A DNA stretch of 64,000 nucleotides, taken from Longimicrobium sp. GTDB lineage: Bacteria > Gemmatimonadota > Gemmatimonadetes > Longimicrobiales > Longimicrobiaceae. The number at the start of each line of letters is the position of its first letter. The stretch's first letter is position 1. This document shows, piece by piece, positions 19,228-27,406 of this stretch. Position numbers and translations under genes: made by a program. Below the pieces are notes generated by a model. It saw only the letters and a list, made by a program, of their open reading frames with translations. It was not told where the DNA came from and did no database searches. Where the stretch lies: positions 1 to 64,000 of the forward strand of contig DASVQP010000018.1 of assembly GCA_036389135.1 (NCBI GenBank), given 5' to 3'.

Positions 19228-20651
19228 CGTGGCTCCGGAGTGAGAAAGCGCGGCGGCATCCCGACCGGACGGAGCCGTTGCACTACCGATGCCGCCGCCA
19301 GCGCCCGCTCCTCCCCCCGCGGCGGCGCGACGATCTGCAGCCCAACCGGCATCCCCTCCGCATCGAACCCCGCCGGCACCGACGCAACGGGGAGCCCCGT
19401 GAGGCTCAGGACGAAGGTGGGCGCGATCCAGTCCACGTACGTCGCCATCTCCCGCCCGCCCACCGTGCGCGGGAAGTTCTCCTCGATCGAGAAGGGCGGG
19501 ACGGCCATGGTGGGAGTCAGCAGAAGGTCGTACTCGCGGAAGAAGGCCCGGAACTGCTCCCAGGTGCGCCGCCGCGCGCCCTCGGCCGCGCCCAGCGCCT
19601 CCACCGAGGTGGCCAGGCCGGCGCGCACGTTGTTGGCCACGTTGGGGCCGAAGTGCTCCAGCTTGTCCAGGTGCGGGTGGAGCTGCGATACGAACCAGAG
19701 GCCGCGCAGCGCCAGGAACGCCTCACGTCCGTACGACAGGTCCAGCTCGATCTCGTCCACCGTCGCCCCCGCCTCGCGCAGCGACAGCGCGCCTTCCCGG
19801 CATACGCGCTCCACCCCCGCGTCGATGCCGATCCCCGCGATGTCGCGGCAGTAGGCGATGCGCAGCCCGCGCGCATCCGCCCCGCGAACGGCGGCGGCGA
19901 AGTCGCGGCCCTCTACGGGCTGGGCCAGCGGCGCGCGGTCGCTCGCGCCGGCGATGGCCTGGAGCCCGAGCGCCACATCCTCGGCTGCGCGGCCCATGAC
20001 GCCGGTCACCTGCATCGTGTCCCACATGTAGTCCTGCGGCCAGGTGGGCACCAGCCCCACCGACGGCCGCAGCCCCACCACGCCGCAGAACGACGCGGGG
20101 ATGCGCAGCGAGCCCCCCAGATCCGTCCCCTGCGCCAGCGCGAACATCCCCGTCGCCAGCCCCACGGCGCCGCCGCCCGTGGAGCCGCCCGCGCTGCGCT
20201 CCGCGTTCCAGGGGTTGCGCGTGCGGCCGAAGACGGGGTTGAAAGTGTTGCCGCCGGCCGCGAACTCGGGCGTGTTCGTCTTCCCCACGACGATCGCCCC
20301 GGCCGCGCGCAGCCGCTCCACCACCTGCGCGTCGTGCTCGGGCACGTGGTCGGCGAAAAGGGGCGAGCCGTAGGTGGTGCGCACCCCCGCCACCTCGGTG
20401 ACGTCCTTGATCCCCACCGTCACGCCCGCCAGCGGCCCCGGGTCCTCGCCGCGCGCGATGCGCGCCTCCAGCGACTGCGCCTCCTCGCGAGCCCGCGGGT
20501 TGAGCGTCACCACGGCGTTGAGCTCGGGGTTGAAGCGCTCCACGCGCGCCATGCACGCCTCCAGCACCTCCACGGGCGAGACCTCCCGCGCGCGCACCCG
20601 CCGTGCGGTTTCGGCGGCGGAGAGCACCGCGAGAGAATCGTCAGGCATCAT
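19224..20651 (-). CDS. Amidase signature family hydrolase
   Basis: This 475-residue enzyme has the full amidase signature: catalytic Lys in VGIKDVTEV, then SAGGSTGGGAVGLA and GTDLGGSLRIPASFCG, which provide the cis-Ser and the nucleophile Ser of the Ser-cisSer-Lys triad. Relatives hydrolyse aryl and alkyl amides, allophanate, malonamate, ureidomalonate or glutaminyl-tRNA; no gatB/gatC genes are nearby, so it is not likely GatA. It converges with the malonyl-CoA-synthetase-like gene, so an amide of malonate is a plausible substrate. Either 20651 or 20648 could be the start. Confidence 0.92.
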   Translation of the reverse strand: MMPDDSLAVLSAAETARRVRAREVSPVEVLEACMARVERFNPELNAVVTLNPRAREEAQSLEARIARGEDPGPLAGVTVGIKDVTEVAGVRTTYGSPLFADHVPEHDAQVVERLRAAGAIVVGKTNTPEFAAGGNTFNPVFGRTRNPWNAERSAGGSTGGGAVGLATGMFALAQGTDLGGSLRIPASFCGVVGLRPSVGLVPTWPQDYMWDTMQVTGVMGRAAEDVALGLQAIAGASDRAPLAQPVEGRDFAAAVRGADARGLRIAYCRDIAGIGIDAGVERVCREGALSLREAGATVDEIELDLSYGREAFLALRGLWFVSQLHPHLDKLEHFGPNVANNVRAGLATSVEALGAAEGARRRTWEQFRAFFREYDLLLTPTMAVPPFSIEENFPRTVGGREMATYVDWIAPTFVLSLTGLPVASVPAGFDAEGMPVGLQIVAPPRGEERALAAASVVQRLRPVGMPPRFLTPEPR

Positions 20652-20748
20652 CGAGTGTGCGAAGGGGATCGGGTTTAAGGACGCGGGAATGAGTAGCGCC
20701 GGCGCCTCCCGCGGTCTACAGCCGTTCAGCGGCAGGTTCAGCAGAAAC

Positions 20749-20945
20749 CTATCGCCACGTCACCCGAACCACCTCAAAGACTTTCTCCATCTTTTCGGTA
20801 GCTCGCGACCCGTATTTGATCCGCCGGAGAACTTCGACGTGGCGGAGGCGTTCGGCGGGAGTGCGCGTGCGCCAGTACGCGCTTTCCTCCAGATCATCGC
20901 GATAGAACGCTGGTCGAGCGAGTCGGGCGGAAGAGGATCGCTCAT
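20749..20945 (-). pseudogene. Small gene downstream of DUF433, frameshifted
   Basis: The ATG at 20945 (MSDPLPPDSLDQR) leads into a frame that loses sense, while the neighbouring frame continues with FYRDDLEESAYWRTRTPAERL and RIKYGSRATEKMEKVFEVV to a stop at 20749. A one-base deletion at about 20906-20907 (one T lost on the minus strand) joins them into a 65-residue protein. It resembles small proteins of the type xxYWRxRxPxERLxxVExLRR often found beside nucleotidyltransferase or antitoxin genes. Its start overlapped the ancestral DUF433 stop as ATGA. Confidence 0.55.
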
Positions 20946-21149
20946 CGTGGGGTGCGTTGCGTGTGCTCGCCAACCGCGAGTATGTCCTTCGCACACCAGG
21001 TCCGGATACTCGGCGAGGATCTGGTCGTGCGACATCCCCGCGAACAGCAGTTCTCGGATCATATCGACAGGATAGCACAGTCCGCGCACGGACGGCTCGC
21101 CGTGGCTGATTGCCGGGTTGATCGTGATGCGGTCGAAGTGCGTGCTCAT
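20942..21149 (-). pseudogene. DUF433 antitoxin-like gene, frameshifted
   Basis: The start MSTHFDRITINPAISHGEPS and the continuation VDMIRELLFAGMSHDQILAEYPDL are typical of DUF433, a winged-helix antitoxin-like domain. The frame then runs wrongly into 60 unrelated residues. Removing one G at about 20986-20987 restores EDILAVGEHTQRTPR and a stop at 20942, giving a normal length of about 68 residues. The usual DUF5615 toxin partner is absent. Both genes of this operon carry a single-base lesion, which suggests decay. Confidence 0.65.
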
Positions 21150-21253
21150 AGTTAGGCGCTCGTGCATGCATCGGGCCGGGCGCGCCCGAGTGGGTGAGAC
21201 ATGTGCGAGTTACGGACATGATGCACATCATCGGATCCTGAGGGTAAAAACCC

Positions 21254-21281
21254 TTGCCCGCGTCACGCGAATGTGTATACT
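21254..21281 (+). promoter_or_regulatory. Promoter of the Phd-like / unknown two-gene module
   Basis: TTGCCC (21254-21259) and TATACT (21276-21281) are 16 bases apart. The -10 lies within the left arm of the operator palindrome, so a repressor bound there would block RNA polymerase. Confidence 0.7.
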
Positions 21282-21300
21282 TGTAATATCGGTATACACA
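21272..21300. promoter_or_regulatory. Perfect 9-bp inverted-repeat operator
   Basis: TGTGTATAC and GTATACACA are perfect 9-bp arms separated by 11 bases. The arms overlap the -10 element and lie 18 bases upstream of the Phd-like start codon. This geometry is typical of toxin-antitoxin autoregulation by a dimeric antitoxin. Confidence 0.8.
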
Positions 21301-21317
21301 CGCGCATGGGAGGCACT

Positions 21318-21710
21318 ATGGGTATGGCGATGAAGGATGTACGGGAGCAGCTCTCTGACCTGGTGAAGCGCGCCACGTACCGGGGGGAGCAGATCACGTT
21401 CGGTCCTAACCGAAGTGACGACGTGACCCTCATCGCCACGGAGCAGGTTCGGCGAATGGCGGCCCGCCTGCGCGAGGTGGAGGAGCGGCTTACCAATCTT
21501 CTGCGGGAGAAAACCGAGCCGGGGGCGTTCGCTGGCCTGCAGGATGCGCTCGTGACCGGGGAGCTTGCCGTTCGCGGGGCTGATGCGCGCGCCCGGCGGG
21601 TACTGCCAGAACTCGCGACGGAGTCGGCGCTGACCCGTGAGGACCGCATCCGGCTTGGAGCCCGAGACGCGCGTGCGCCGGAGTTCCGCCGGACGCGGCC
21701 GCGCGCATAG
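21318..21710 (+). CDS. Phd/YefM-like antitoxin-type protein
   Basis: The 130-residue protein opens MGMAMKDVREQLSDLVKRA, then GEQITFGPNRSDDVTLIA, matching the N-terminal DNA-binding part of Phd/YefM antitoxins (MxxxExRxxLxxLl ... vtr.grpvaVLi). A charged C-terminal half of about 80 residues would be the partner-binding region and is longer than in most Phd proteins. ATG at 21318 is preferred because GGGAGG precedes it; 21306 is also open. The next gene starts 2 bases after its stop. An operator palindrome covers the promoter, so autorepression is likely. Confidence 0.75.
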   Translation: MGMAMKDVREQLSDLVKRATYRGEQITFGPNRSDDVTLIATEQVRRMAARLREVEERLTNLLREKTEPGAFAGLQDALVTGELAVRGADARARRVLPELATESALTREDRIRLGARDARAPEFRRTRPRA

Positions 21711-21712
21711 TC

Positions 21713-22501
21713 GTGACCGCGTACGAAGCAGTCCCGCATCCCACGCTCCGCCAGGGCGACATCATCGTCGCGCTTTCCGTGATGCTCCTGCCGCCGGAGG
21801 AGCGCGACCTGAGCGCTCCGCGGCGGGGACCCGGACGGTTGGGTGATGTGCAGCGGCTCGCCCTCTGGGAAGGTGATCCGAGCACCCTGTCGCCGGACGT
21901 CTCAGCGGCCGCACGCTTCAGTCCAATCCTGGTCGTGAGCCACGATTGCGATCTGGAGAAGGACTTCAACGAGCGCGTGCTGGAGCTAATGGCGGAGGGC
22001 AGTTCAGAGGAGGAAGCAGTCGCGGCGGCGGAGGGCGATCCCACGCTCGACCCCTTTGCGGTCATCGCGCCCCTTCTCCCCTTCAGCGACCTACCCGCGA
22101 AGCGTCACGCCGGCGTACTGAACGGCCAGCGAATCGGCTATTACCCGATCCTCCAGCTCCCGCGGGATGGCGGAGACTACTTCGTCGATCTCGGGCAGCT
22201 CTCCACTGTGTCCGTCCAACTGCTTCCTCAGCACGGCAAGGTCGCTTCGCTGGCCGCAGAGTCGATCTTCGAGCTGCGCTACAAAATCAGCGAGGCGTAC
22301 GCGTTCCGCGACCTGGCCGTGCTCCACGAGCTGGAGCGGCTGACCGGCCGGACCATTGTCCGTGCTTCCGCCCTGCCGAAGAGCGGCAAGAAGACCTCTC
22401 TTCAACTCTTCCTCGATGACGGCGACGCCGTGCACCTGGAGATCAGGAAGCCACGTGAAGCTCTCCCGGAAGAGATCGTCCGCAAACAGGCCCGCGACTG
22501 A
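21713..22501 (+). CDS. Unknown protein paired with the Phd-like gene
   Basis: This 262-residue protein starts with GTG only 2 bases after the antitoxin-like gene. It has no signal peptide or membrane segment. A motif SHDCDLEKDFNER lies near residue 75, followed by an acidic helix (EGSSEEEAVAAAEGD) and a C-terminal alpha/beta region ending in charged helices. I cannot place it in a known toxin family; the SHDCDxEKD motif resembles the SQxCDI motif of some uncharacterised proteins in accessory regions. As the second gene of a Phd-led, autoregulated pair, it could be a new toxin or other effector, but no activity can be claimed. Confidence 0.75.
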   Translation: MTAYEAVPHPTLRQGDIIVALSVMLLPPEERDLSAPRRGPGRLGDVQRLALWEGDPSTLSPDVSAAARFSPILVVSHDCDLEKDFNERVLELMAEGSSEEEAVAAAEGDPTLDPFAVIAPLLPFSDLPAKRHAGVLNGQRIGYYPILQLPRDGGDYFVDLGQLSTVSVQLLPQHGKVASLAAESIFELRYKISEAYAFRDLAVLHELERLTGRTIVRASALPKSGKKTSLQLFLDDGDAVHLEIRKPREALPEEIVRKQARD

Positions 22502-22631
22502 TAGGATCGTTCTCGATTCGCCGCTTTACACCCACGCATCGGGGCGGGCGCGGGCTTTGCCGGGCCGCGGGCGGGTGCGAGATTGTGCGACTCGCGGACA
22601 CGATGACACGGAAGAAGGAGAGCAGGCGCGG

Positions 22632-23390
22632 ATGGGGGAACGGACGCTGCTGGTGGGGCTGGCGCACCCGGACGACGAGGTGGGGGCGGCGGGGACGATC
22701 CTGGCGCAGCGCGCGCGCGGCGACCGCGTGGTGCTGGTGTGGCTGACGCGCGGCGAGATGACCGAGGCGTTCGGCGGCATCGCGCAGGACCGGGTGGCGG
22801 CGATCCGTGAAGAGCACGGGCGGCTGGCCGGCGAGATCCTGGGGTGCGAGACGCGCTTCCTTGACCTCCCCGACTGCGCCGTGGAATCCACACCGGAGAT
22901 CGCGCGGCGCGTGGCCGAGCTGATCACCGAGATTCGCCCGGACGGCGTCCTCACCTGGGGCGACGCATGGGCGCGCGGAATGCGCCACCCGGACCACCAG
23001 GCCACCGGCCGCATCTTTCGCGACGCCGTGACGCTGGCGCGGATCGCCAAGGTGGTGGCGCCGCGCACGCCACACCGCGCCGCCGCACCGGTCTTCACCT
23101 ACCGCGGCGCGCACTCCGTCCTCCCCGCCGTCGCGGTGGACGTGGAGCCGTACCTGGACGGGATATTCGCGCTGGGCGAGTTCTACCTGAAACGGATCGG
23201 CTTCGGCGAGCGGTCGTGGATCGAGGAGCGGCTGCGCACGGCGGGCGCGCCGTTCGGGCTGCGCTACGCCGAGGTCTTCGATGCGTGGGAGTCCGCGCCC
23301 GGCATCGTGCCGTCGCTGCTGCCGGCGGGGCTCACGAACGGGGAACACATCCACCCGGACCGCAAAGGCGAGATCACGCCGCCGGTCTAA
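22632..23390 (+). CDS. PIG-L family deacetylase
   Basis: The 252-residue zinc hydrolase has the AHPDDE motif at residues 11-16 and HPDH near 119-122, which bind the metal and catalyse N-deacetylation. Relatives are MshB, Mca and BshB, which act on N-acetylglucosaminyl thiol precursors or conjugates, and enzymes of glycan or antibiotic synthesis. No bacillithiol or mycothiol ligase gene is adjacent. AAGGAG lies about 14 bases upstream of the ATG. A CACAGAG-type repeat follows the stop within 10 bases. Confidence 0.9.
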   Translation: MGERTLLVGLAHPDDEVGAAGTILAQRARGDRVVLVWLTRGEMTEAFGGIAQDRVAAIREEHGRLAGEILGCETRFLDLPDCAVESTPEIARRVAELITEIRPDGVLTWGDAWARGMRHPDHQATGRIFRDAVTLARIAKVVAPRTPHRAAAPVFTYRGAHSVLPAVAVDVEPYLDGIFALGEFYLKRIGFGERSWIEERLRTAGAPFGLRYAEVFDAWESAPGIVPSLLPAGLTNGEHIHPDRKGEITPPV

Positions 23391-23399
23391 ACCGCAGTC

Positions 23400-23463
23400 T
23401 CACGCGGAGACGCAGAGAAGCACGCGAAGTTCTCTCTGCGTCTCCGCGTCTCCGCGTGAGGCT
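23400..23463. repeat. CACAGAG-type inverted repeat, copy 2
   Basis: TCACGCGGAGACGCAGAGA and TCTCTGCGTCTCCGCG form long arms; the right arm has an 8-base duplication (TCTCCGCG). It lies between the convergent PIG-L gene and the 183-residue secreted protein gene. Confidence 0.85.
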
Positions 23464-23542
23464 TTCTGTCAAAGCATGAAGAAGAGCGGGGCCGGCCGGA
23501 ATCGCTCCCGGCCGGCCCCGCACGTCGCCGCCTGAAAAACGC

Positions 23543-24094
23543 TCAGGTGGCGCGGTTGTAGACGAGCTTGTAGGTCAGCGGCTGCGGAAGGCGCGGCGAA
23601 GTGACCGTGACGTTCATCGTCATCGTCTTGCCATCCGGGCTCACCGAGTACACGTTCACGCGGCGGCCGTCCTCGGCCTGGAAGGTGTGCTTCAGGTTGC
23701 CGCCATCCCACTCGGCGCTCACGCGCACGCAGTCGCCCTTCATCTCGCGGCAGGTGCCGCCCGTCTGGCGCTGCCACAGGACCGGCTGGCCGTTGGCGGG
23801 GCTGGAGACCGTGGGACGGCCCGCCATCTCCACGCGCACCGAGCTCTGGTCGTACGACATCGTGATGCTGGGATACGCCGTGTTCGTGCTGCGCAGCCGC
23901 GGACGCGCGATCTGGCGGACCACCAGGTTCATCCGCGCGACGGCGCGGTTGATGGCGGACTCCAGGTTGTCGCTCTGCTGGCGGTTGATGTTCCAGTTGC
24001 CACGCAGCGTGGCGGCCTGCGCGGTGACCGCGGAGGGCAGCAGCGCGGCGAGAAGTACCAGGAGCGGAAGAATACGGGTGCGTTGACGGCGCAT
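23543..24094 (-). CDS. Secreted protein of unknown function
   Basis: This 183-residue protein has a signal peptide cleaved near residue 26 (SAVTAQA). The mature part contains mainly beta strands, a motif TGGTCREMKGDCVRV with two Cys that may form a disulfide, and a final segment TYKLVYNRAT. The residues LRGNWNINRQQSDN at the new N-terminus resemble lipocalin-like secreted beta proteins, but no family is assigned. GGAGG precedes the ATG at 24094. It seems monocistronic and divergent from the M48 gene. Confidence 0.8.
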   Translation of the reverse strand: MRRQRTRILPLLVLLAALLPSAVTAQAATLRGNWNINRQQSDNLESAINRAVARMNLVVRQIARPRLRSTNTAYPSITMSYDQSSVRVEMAGRPTVSSPANGQPVLWQRQTGGTCREMKGDCVRVSAEWDGGNLKHTFQAEDGRRVNVYSVSPDGKTMTMNVTVTSPRLPQPLTYKLVYNRAT

Positions 24095-24362
24095 GTGTGG
24101 ACCTCCAGGATGCGTGGGTGCGGATGGCGGCAGGCCGCGGGAGGCGCCCGGCTGCGGGCCGCCGGCGTTGCGCGCAATGTAAGGCGGCGCGCGGCCCGGC
24201 GGAAGAAGTGGGATCGGACGTTCGTTTCCACCATGTACCCCGCGCCCCCGCCCCGGTGTTCCCACCCGCCGCTGAAACACCGCGCAGTCCGGCGGCGTAC
24301 CCCCGCACCGTGACGGGCGCGGCGAGCCCCGCCCGCTCCATCCTCCCGACCCACAAGACGCC

Positions 24363-25331
24363 ATGCTCGAGCCCACGCGCGCCACGCGCATCCTCACCCA
24401 GATCGACTCGCGGAGCTGGGAGCACCCGGCCGACCGCGCCACCCTCAACGCGCTGCGCAGGATCCCCGGCTTCGACGAAGTGCTGAGGGCGCTCTTCGGC
24501 TACTTTGGCGAGCGGGCCGTGCGGCTGGCCTTCCTGGCCAACGCCGTGCGCACCTCGCCCACGCAGTTCGCCCGCGTGCACCGCATCTACGGCGAGGTGG
24601 CGCGCACGCTGGACGCGCCGGGCGACTACCCCGTCTACGTGACGCAGGACCCGCACTTCAACGCCGCCGCGTACGGAATGGAGAAGCCGTTCATCGTGGT
24701 CAACTCGGCGCTGGAGGAGCGGTTCGACGACGAAGAGCTGCGCTTCATCCTGGCGCACGAGCTGGGGCACATCATGAGCGGCCACGTGCTGTACACCACC
24801 ATGATGCGGCTGCTGACGATGCTCGCCGGGATGGGCTTTCCCATCGTGGGGCTGGCCGCGCGCGCCGTGCTGGTGGCGCTGCTGGAGTGGTACCGCAAGG
24901 CGGAGCTCTCCTGCGACCGCGCCGGCATCCTGGGCGTGCAGGACCCCGAGCCCGGGCTGCGCGTGATGCTCAAGTTCGCGGGCGGCGCGTCGGGCGACGC
25001 CAACCTGGCGGAGTTCATACGGCAGAGCGACGAGTACCGCGAAGAGGGCGCGCTGGCGGACCAGGTCTACAAGGTGCTCAACGTGCTGGGCTCCACGCAT
25101 CCGTTTCCCGTGATCCGCGTGGCGGAGATGCGGGCATGGTTCGAGAGCGGTGCATACGAGCGCATCATTGCGGGGGAATACCACCGGCGCGGCGAGCCCG
25201 GTGCGCCGTACCGGGAAGACCTGTCGCAGGCAGCCCAGGCCTATCGTGAGTCGGCCAAACAGACCTTTGGGCAGGCCGGCGACGCGGCGCGCCGTGTGGT
25301 GGACTCATTCCGCTCCGGATTCGGGCGCTGA
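24363..25331 (+). CDS. M48-family metalloprotease
   Basis: The 322-residue protein has the zinc motif HELGH (residues about 137-141) inside FILAHELGHIMSGH and the third ligand Glu in KAELSCDRAG about 45 residues later. Two hydrophobic helices lie between them (MLAGMGFPIVGLAARAVLVALLEW), so the protein is probably membrane-attached as HtpX and relatives are, although it lacks the N-terminal transmembrane pair of HtpX. It may act in membrane protein quality control. The start at 24363 is the first ATG of the frame; no strong ribosome binding site was noted. Confidence 0.9.
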   Translation: MLEPTRATRILTQIDSRSWEHPADRATLNALRRIPGFDEVLRALFGYFGERAVRLAFLANAVRTSPTQFARVHRIYGEVARTLDAPGDYPVYVTQDPHFNAAAYGMEKPFIVVNSALEERFDDEELRFILAHELGHIMSGHVLYTTMMRLLTMLAGMGFPIVGLAARAVLVALLEWYRKAELSCDRAGILGVQDPEPGLRVMLKFAGGASGDANLAEFIRQSDEYREEGALADQVYKVLNVLGSTHPFPVIRVAEMRAWFESGAYERIIAGEYHRRGEPGAPYREDLSQAAQAYRESAKQTFGQAGDAARRVVDSFRSGFGR

Positions 25332-25438
25332 ACCCCTCTCGACCCCTGGAAAAAGCTGGTGGCAACGAGATTGCATGCAGTGTGGACGGCGCGGACGAGC
25401 CGCGCCGCGGAGGTTCACCGCAAAGCGGAGAGCGACTC

Positions 25439-26101
25439 ATGAACAAGGCCGAGTTCATCGACAGGGTGGCCGAGAGTGCGGATCTGACCCGGGCCGCGGC
25501 GGCCCGCGCCGTCGACGCGATCTTCGACACCGCGTCGGGGGCGATCTCGGAGGCGGTTCACGCGGCAGGCTCGTTCTCGATTCCCGGTTTCGGCAAGTTC
25601 ACCCGCAAGACCCGCGCGGCCCGCACCGGCCGCAACCCGCGCACGGGCAAGGAGATCGCAATCCCGGAGCGGGCCACCGTGTCGTTCACGGCGGGAAAGG
25701 GGCTGAAGACGGGGACCAGCACCTCGCGCCGCAAGGCCGCGGCGACGGGTGCGGCGGTGGGCGCGGTCGCCGGTGCCGCCACGGCGGCGGCCAGCACGAC
25801 CAGCAAGCGCTCCACCGGCGCCAAGAAGAGCTCGAGCGGTTCGTCGGGCGGCGCCAAGAAGAGCACCTCGTCGCGATCATCGTCTTCGGATACGGGCAGC
25901 AGCTCGGGAGGCGCCGCCAAGAAGAGCAGCGGCGGCTCGTCGTCGGGCGCGAAGAACAGTTCGGGTAGCGGGGGCGGCAGCAGCTCCGGTGGCGGCGCAG
26001 CCAAGAAGAGCAGCGGCGGCTCGGGTGGCGGCAGCTCGAGCGGCGGTTCGTCGACCGGCGCCAAGAAGAGCACGGGCGCGAAGTCGTCGGGCAGCAAGTA
26101 G
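25439..26101 (+). CDS. HU-family DNA-binding protein with long Ser/Gly/Lys tail
   Basis: The first 95 residues form a normal HU/IHF domain (MNKAEFIDRVA, FSIPGFGKFTRKTRAARTGRNPRTGKEI). The remaining 125 residues are low complexity: an Ala-rich stretch then repeats of SGGAKKSS, rich in Ser, Gly and Lys. Total length is 220 against about 90 for standard HU. Lys-rich tails occur on HU of actinobacteria and on histone-H1-like proteins, where they tighten DNA binding; here Lys is sparse and Ser/Gly dominate. GGAGAG lies upstream of the ATG, and a terminator hairpin follows the stop. Confidence 0.93.
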   Translation: MNKAEFIDRVAESADLTRAAAARAVDAIFDTASGAISEAVHAAGSFSIPGFGKFTRKTRAARTGRNPRTGKEIAIPERATVSFTAGKGLKTGTSTSRRKAAATGAAVGAVAGAATAAASTTSKRSTGAKKSSSGSSGGAKKSTSSRSSSSDTGSSSGGAAKKSSGGSSSGAKNSSGSGGGSSSGGGAAKKSSGGSGGGSSSGGSSTGAKKSTGAKSSGSK

Positions 26102-26126
26102 AGCTGAGCCGGTTTTCCAACGCTGG

Positions 26127-26168
26127 AGCGGGGCCGCGTCCGCAAGGGTGCGGCCCCGCTCTTTCATT
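26127..26168 (+). terminator. Hairpin terminator after HU gene
   Basis: Perfect 11-bp stem AGCGGGGCCGC / GCGGCCCCGCT (26127-26137 with 26150-26160) followed by CTTTCATTT. The tail is a weak T-run. Confidence 0.75.
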
Positions 26169-26188
26169 TCCGCACAGCGCGCTCGCGA

Positions 26189-27283
26189 ATGCCTGACTCG
26201 TCCGTACGCCGGGTAACCTGGAGGTCCGCCGACATCGTGCGGACCTTTGGGATCGGCGTGCTCTTCCTGTTCTTCTGGCGGTTCTTCTGGATGGTGCACT
26301 CGGCGCTCTTCCTGGCGCTGCTGGCGGTGCTGATCGCCATCATCATCCACGTCCCCGCCAAGTACCTGTCGCGGTGGGTCCCGTTCAAGGTCGCATTCCC
26401 GCTGGTGCTCGTATCGTTCATCGGCGGCATCGTCTTCCTCCTCTTCAAGATGATCCCGCAGATCGTCACGCAGGGGACGGAGCTGGCCACGGCGCTGCCC
26501 AACACGCTGGACCAGGCGGCGACGTGGTACAAGGCGCGCACGGGGCAGCCGCCGAGCCCCGAGATGGCGGAGTCGGTGAACCGCCAGATCAGCCAGTTCA
26601 CCGCGCGATTTCTTCCGCTGGCCTTCAACGCCATCAGCACGGTGCTGGGATCGTTCGCCATCATCGTGCTGGCCGCCTTCCTGGCCGCGCAGCCCCACGT
26701 GTACCGCAACCTGGTGCTGGGGCTCGTCTCCCCCGAGTCGCGTCCGCGCTGGGAGCGGCTGTACGAGGAGGCGGGGACCAACCTGCGCGCGTGGGTCATC
26801 GGGAAGGCGTGCACCATGGCGGGGATCGGGATCGTGACCTACCTGGGGCTGACGCTGCTCAAGGTGCCGGGGGCGCTGGCGCTGGGCGGCTTCGCGGCGC
26901 TGATGGAGTTCATCCCCAACTTCGGCCCCACCATCGCGGCGATCCCCGCGGTGGCGGCGGGGTTCACGGTGAAGCCCATCACGGCGCTGTACGTGGCCGC
27001 CTTCTACTTCCTCCTCCAGCAGGTGCAGAACGCCATCACGGTTCCGCTGGTGGAGAAGCGGGCGGTCAACATCCCCCCCGCCGCGCTGCTGGTGTGGCAG
27101 CTCATGCTCACGATCGGCTTCGGCGTGCTGGCGCTCTTCGTGGCGACGCCGCTGCTGGCGGTGCTGGTGGTGGCGGTGAGGATCCTCTACCTGGAGCCCA
27201 AGGAGGAGCGGCAGCAGTGGGACCGCCGCGAGGGGCTGGCTCCCATGGAGCCCGAGGTGGGGAGCCCCGAGCCGCAGGGGTGA
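26189..27283 (+). CDS. AI-2E family transporter
   Basis: The 364-residue membrane protein has eight or so transmembrane helices in the AI-2 exporter superfamily pattern (PF01594). Marked features are the central soluble part between residues 85 and 150, the ESRPRWERLYEEAGTNLRAWVIGK amphipathic segment, and FGGFAALMEFIPNFGPTIAAIP-like residues (ALMEFIPNFGP) typical of the family. Members export small molecules or ions, and autoinducer-2 export is proven only for a few. It follows the HU terminator and precedes the rpsU promoter, so it is likely transcribed alone. Confidence 0.9.
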   Translation: MPDSSVRRVTWRSADIVRTFGIGVLFLFFWRFFWMVHSALFLALLAVLIAIIIHVPAKYLSRWVPFKVAFPLVLVSFIGGIVFLLFKMIPQIVTQGTELATALPNTLDQAATWYKARTGQPPSPEMAESVNRQISQFTARFLPLAFNAISTVLGSFAIIVLAAFLAAQPHVYRNLVLGLVSPESRPRWERLYEEAGTNLRAWVIGKACTMAGIGIVTYLGLTLLKVPGALALGGFAALMEFIPNFGPTIAAIPAVAAGFTVKPITALYVAAFYFLLQQVQNAITVPLVEKRAVNIPPAALLVWQLMLTIGFGVLALFVATPLLAVLVVAVRILYLEPKEERQQWDRREGLAPMEPEVGSPEPQG

Positions 27284-27292
27284 GGCGGGGTG

Positions 27293-27321
27293 TTGACACT
27301 TGCGCGGCGCGCGTGTATACT
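27293..27321 (+). promoter_or_regulatory. rpsU promoter: Strong sigma70-type promoter for rpsU
   Basis: TTGACA (27293-27298), 17-base spacer, TATACT (27316-27321): eleven of twelve consensus bases. The predicted start near 27328 leaves a leader of about 110 bases. Confidence 0.88.
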
Positions 27322-27372
27322 GCGGGCTGCGACAACCCACCGCCGCGGCCGAGTGTTCAAGAACGCGTACAG

Positions 27373-27406
27373 GGACTCGGTCGCACGACGGTCGGGTCCT
27401 TTTCTG
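27373..27406 (+). promoter_or_regulatory. Terminator-like hairpin in the rpsU leader
   Basis: GGACTCG (27373-27379) pairs with CGGGTCC (27393-27399), with one G-U pair, and is followed by TTTTCTGTTT. It lies between promoter and start codon, so it could act as an attenuator. Confidence 0.55.

Noticed and set aside
19224-20651. GatA subunit of the amidotransferase
   Set aside because: No gatB or gatC nearby, and the neighbours suggest catabolism; an amide hydrolase is the safer call.
26189-27283. Autoinducer-2 export and quorum sensing
   Set aside because: The family name is historical; no luxS or signalling genes are in the window, so no such role is claimed.
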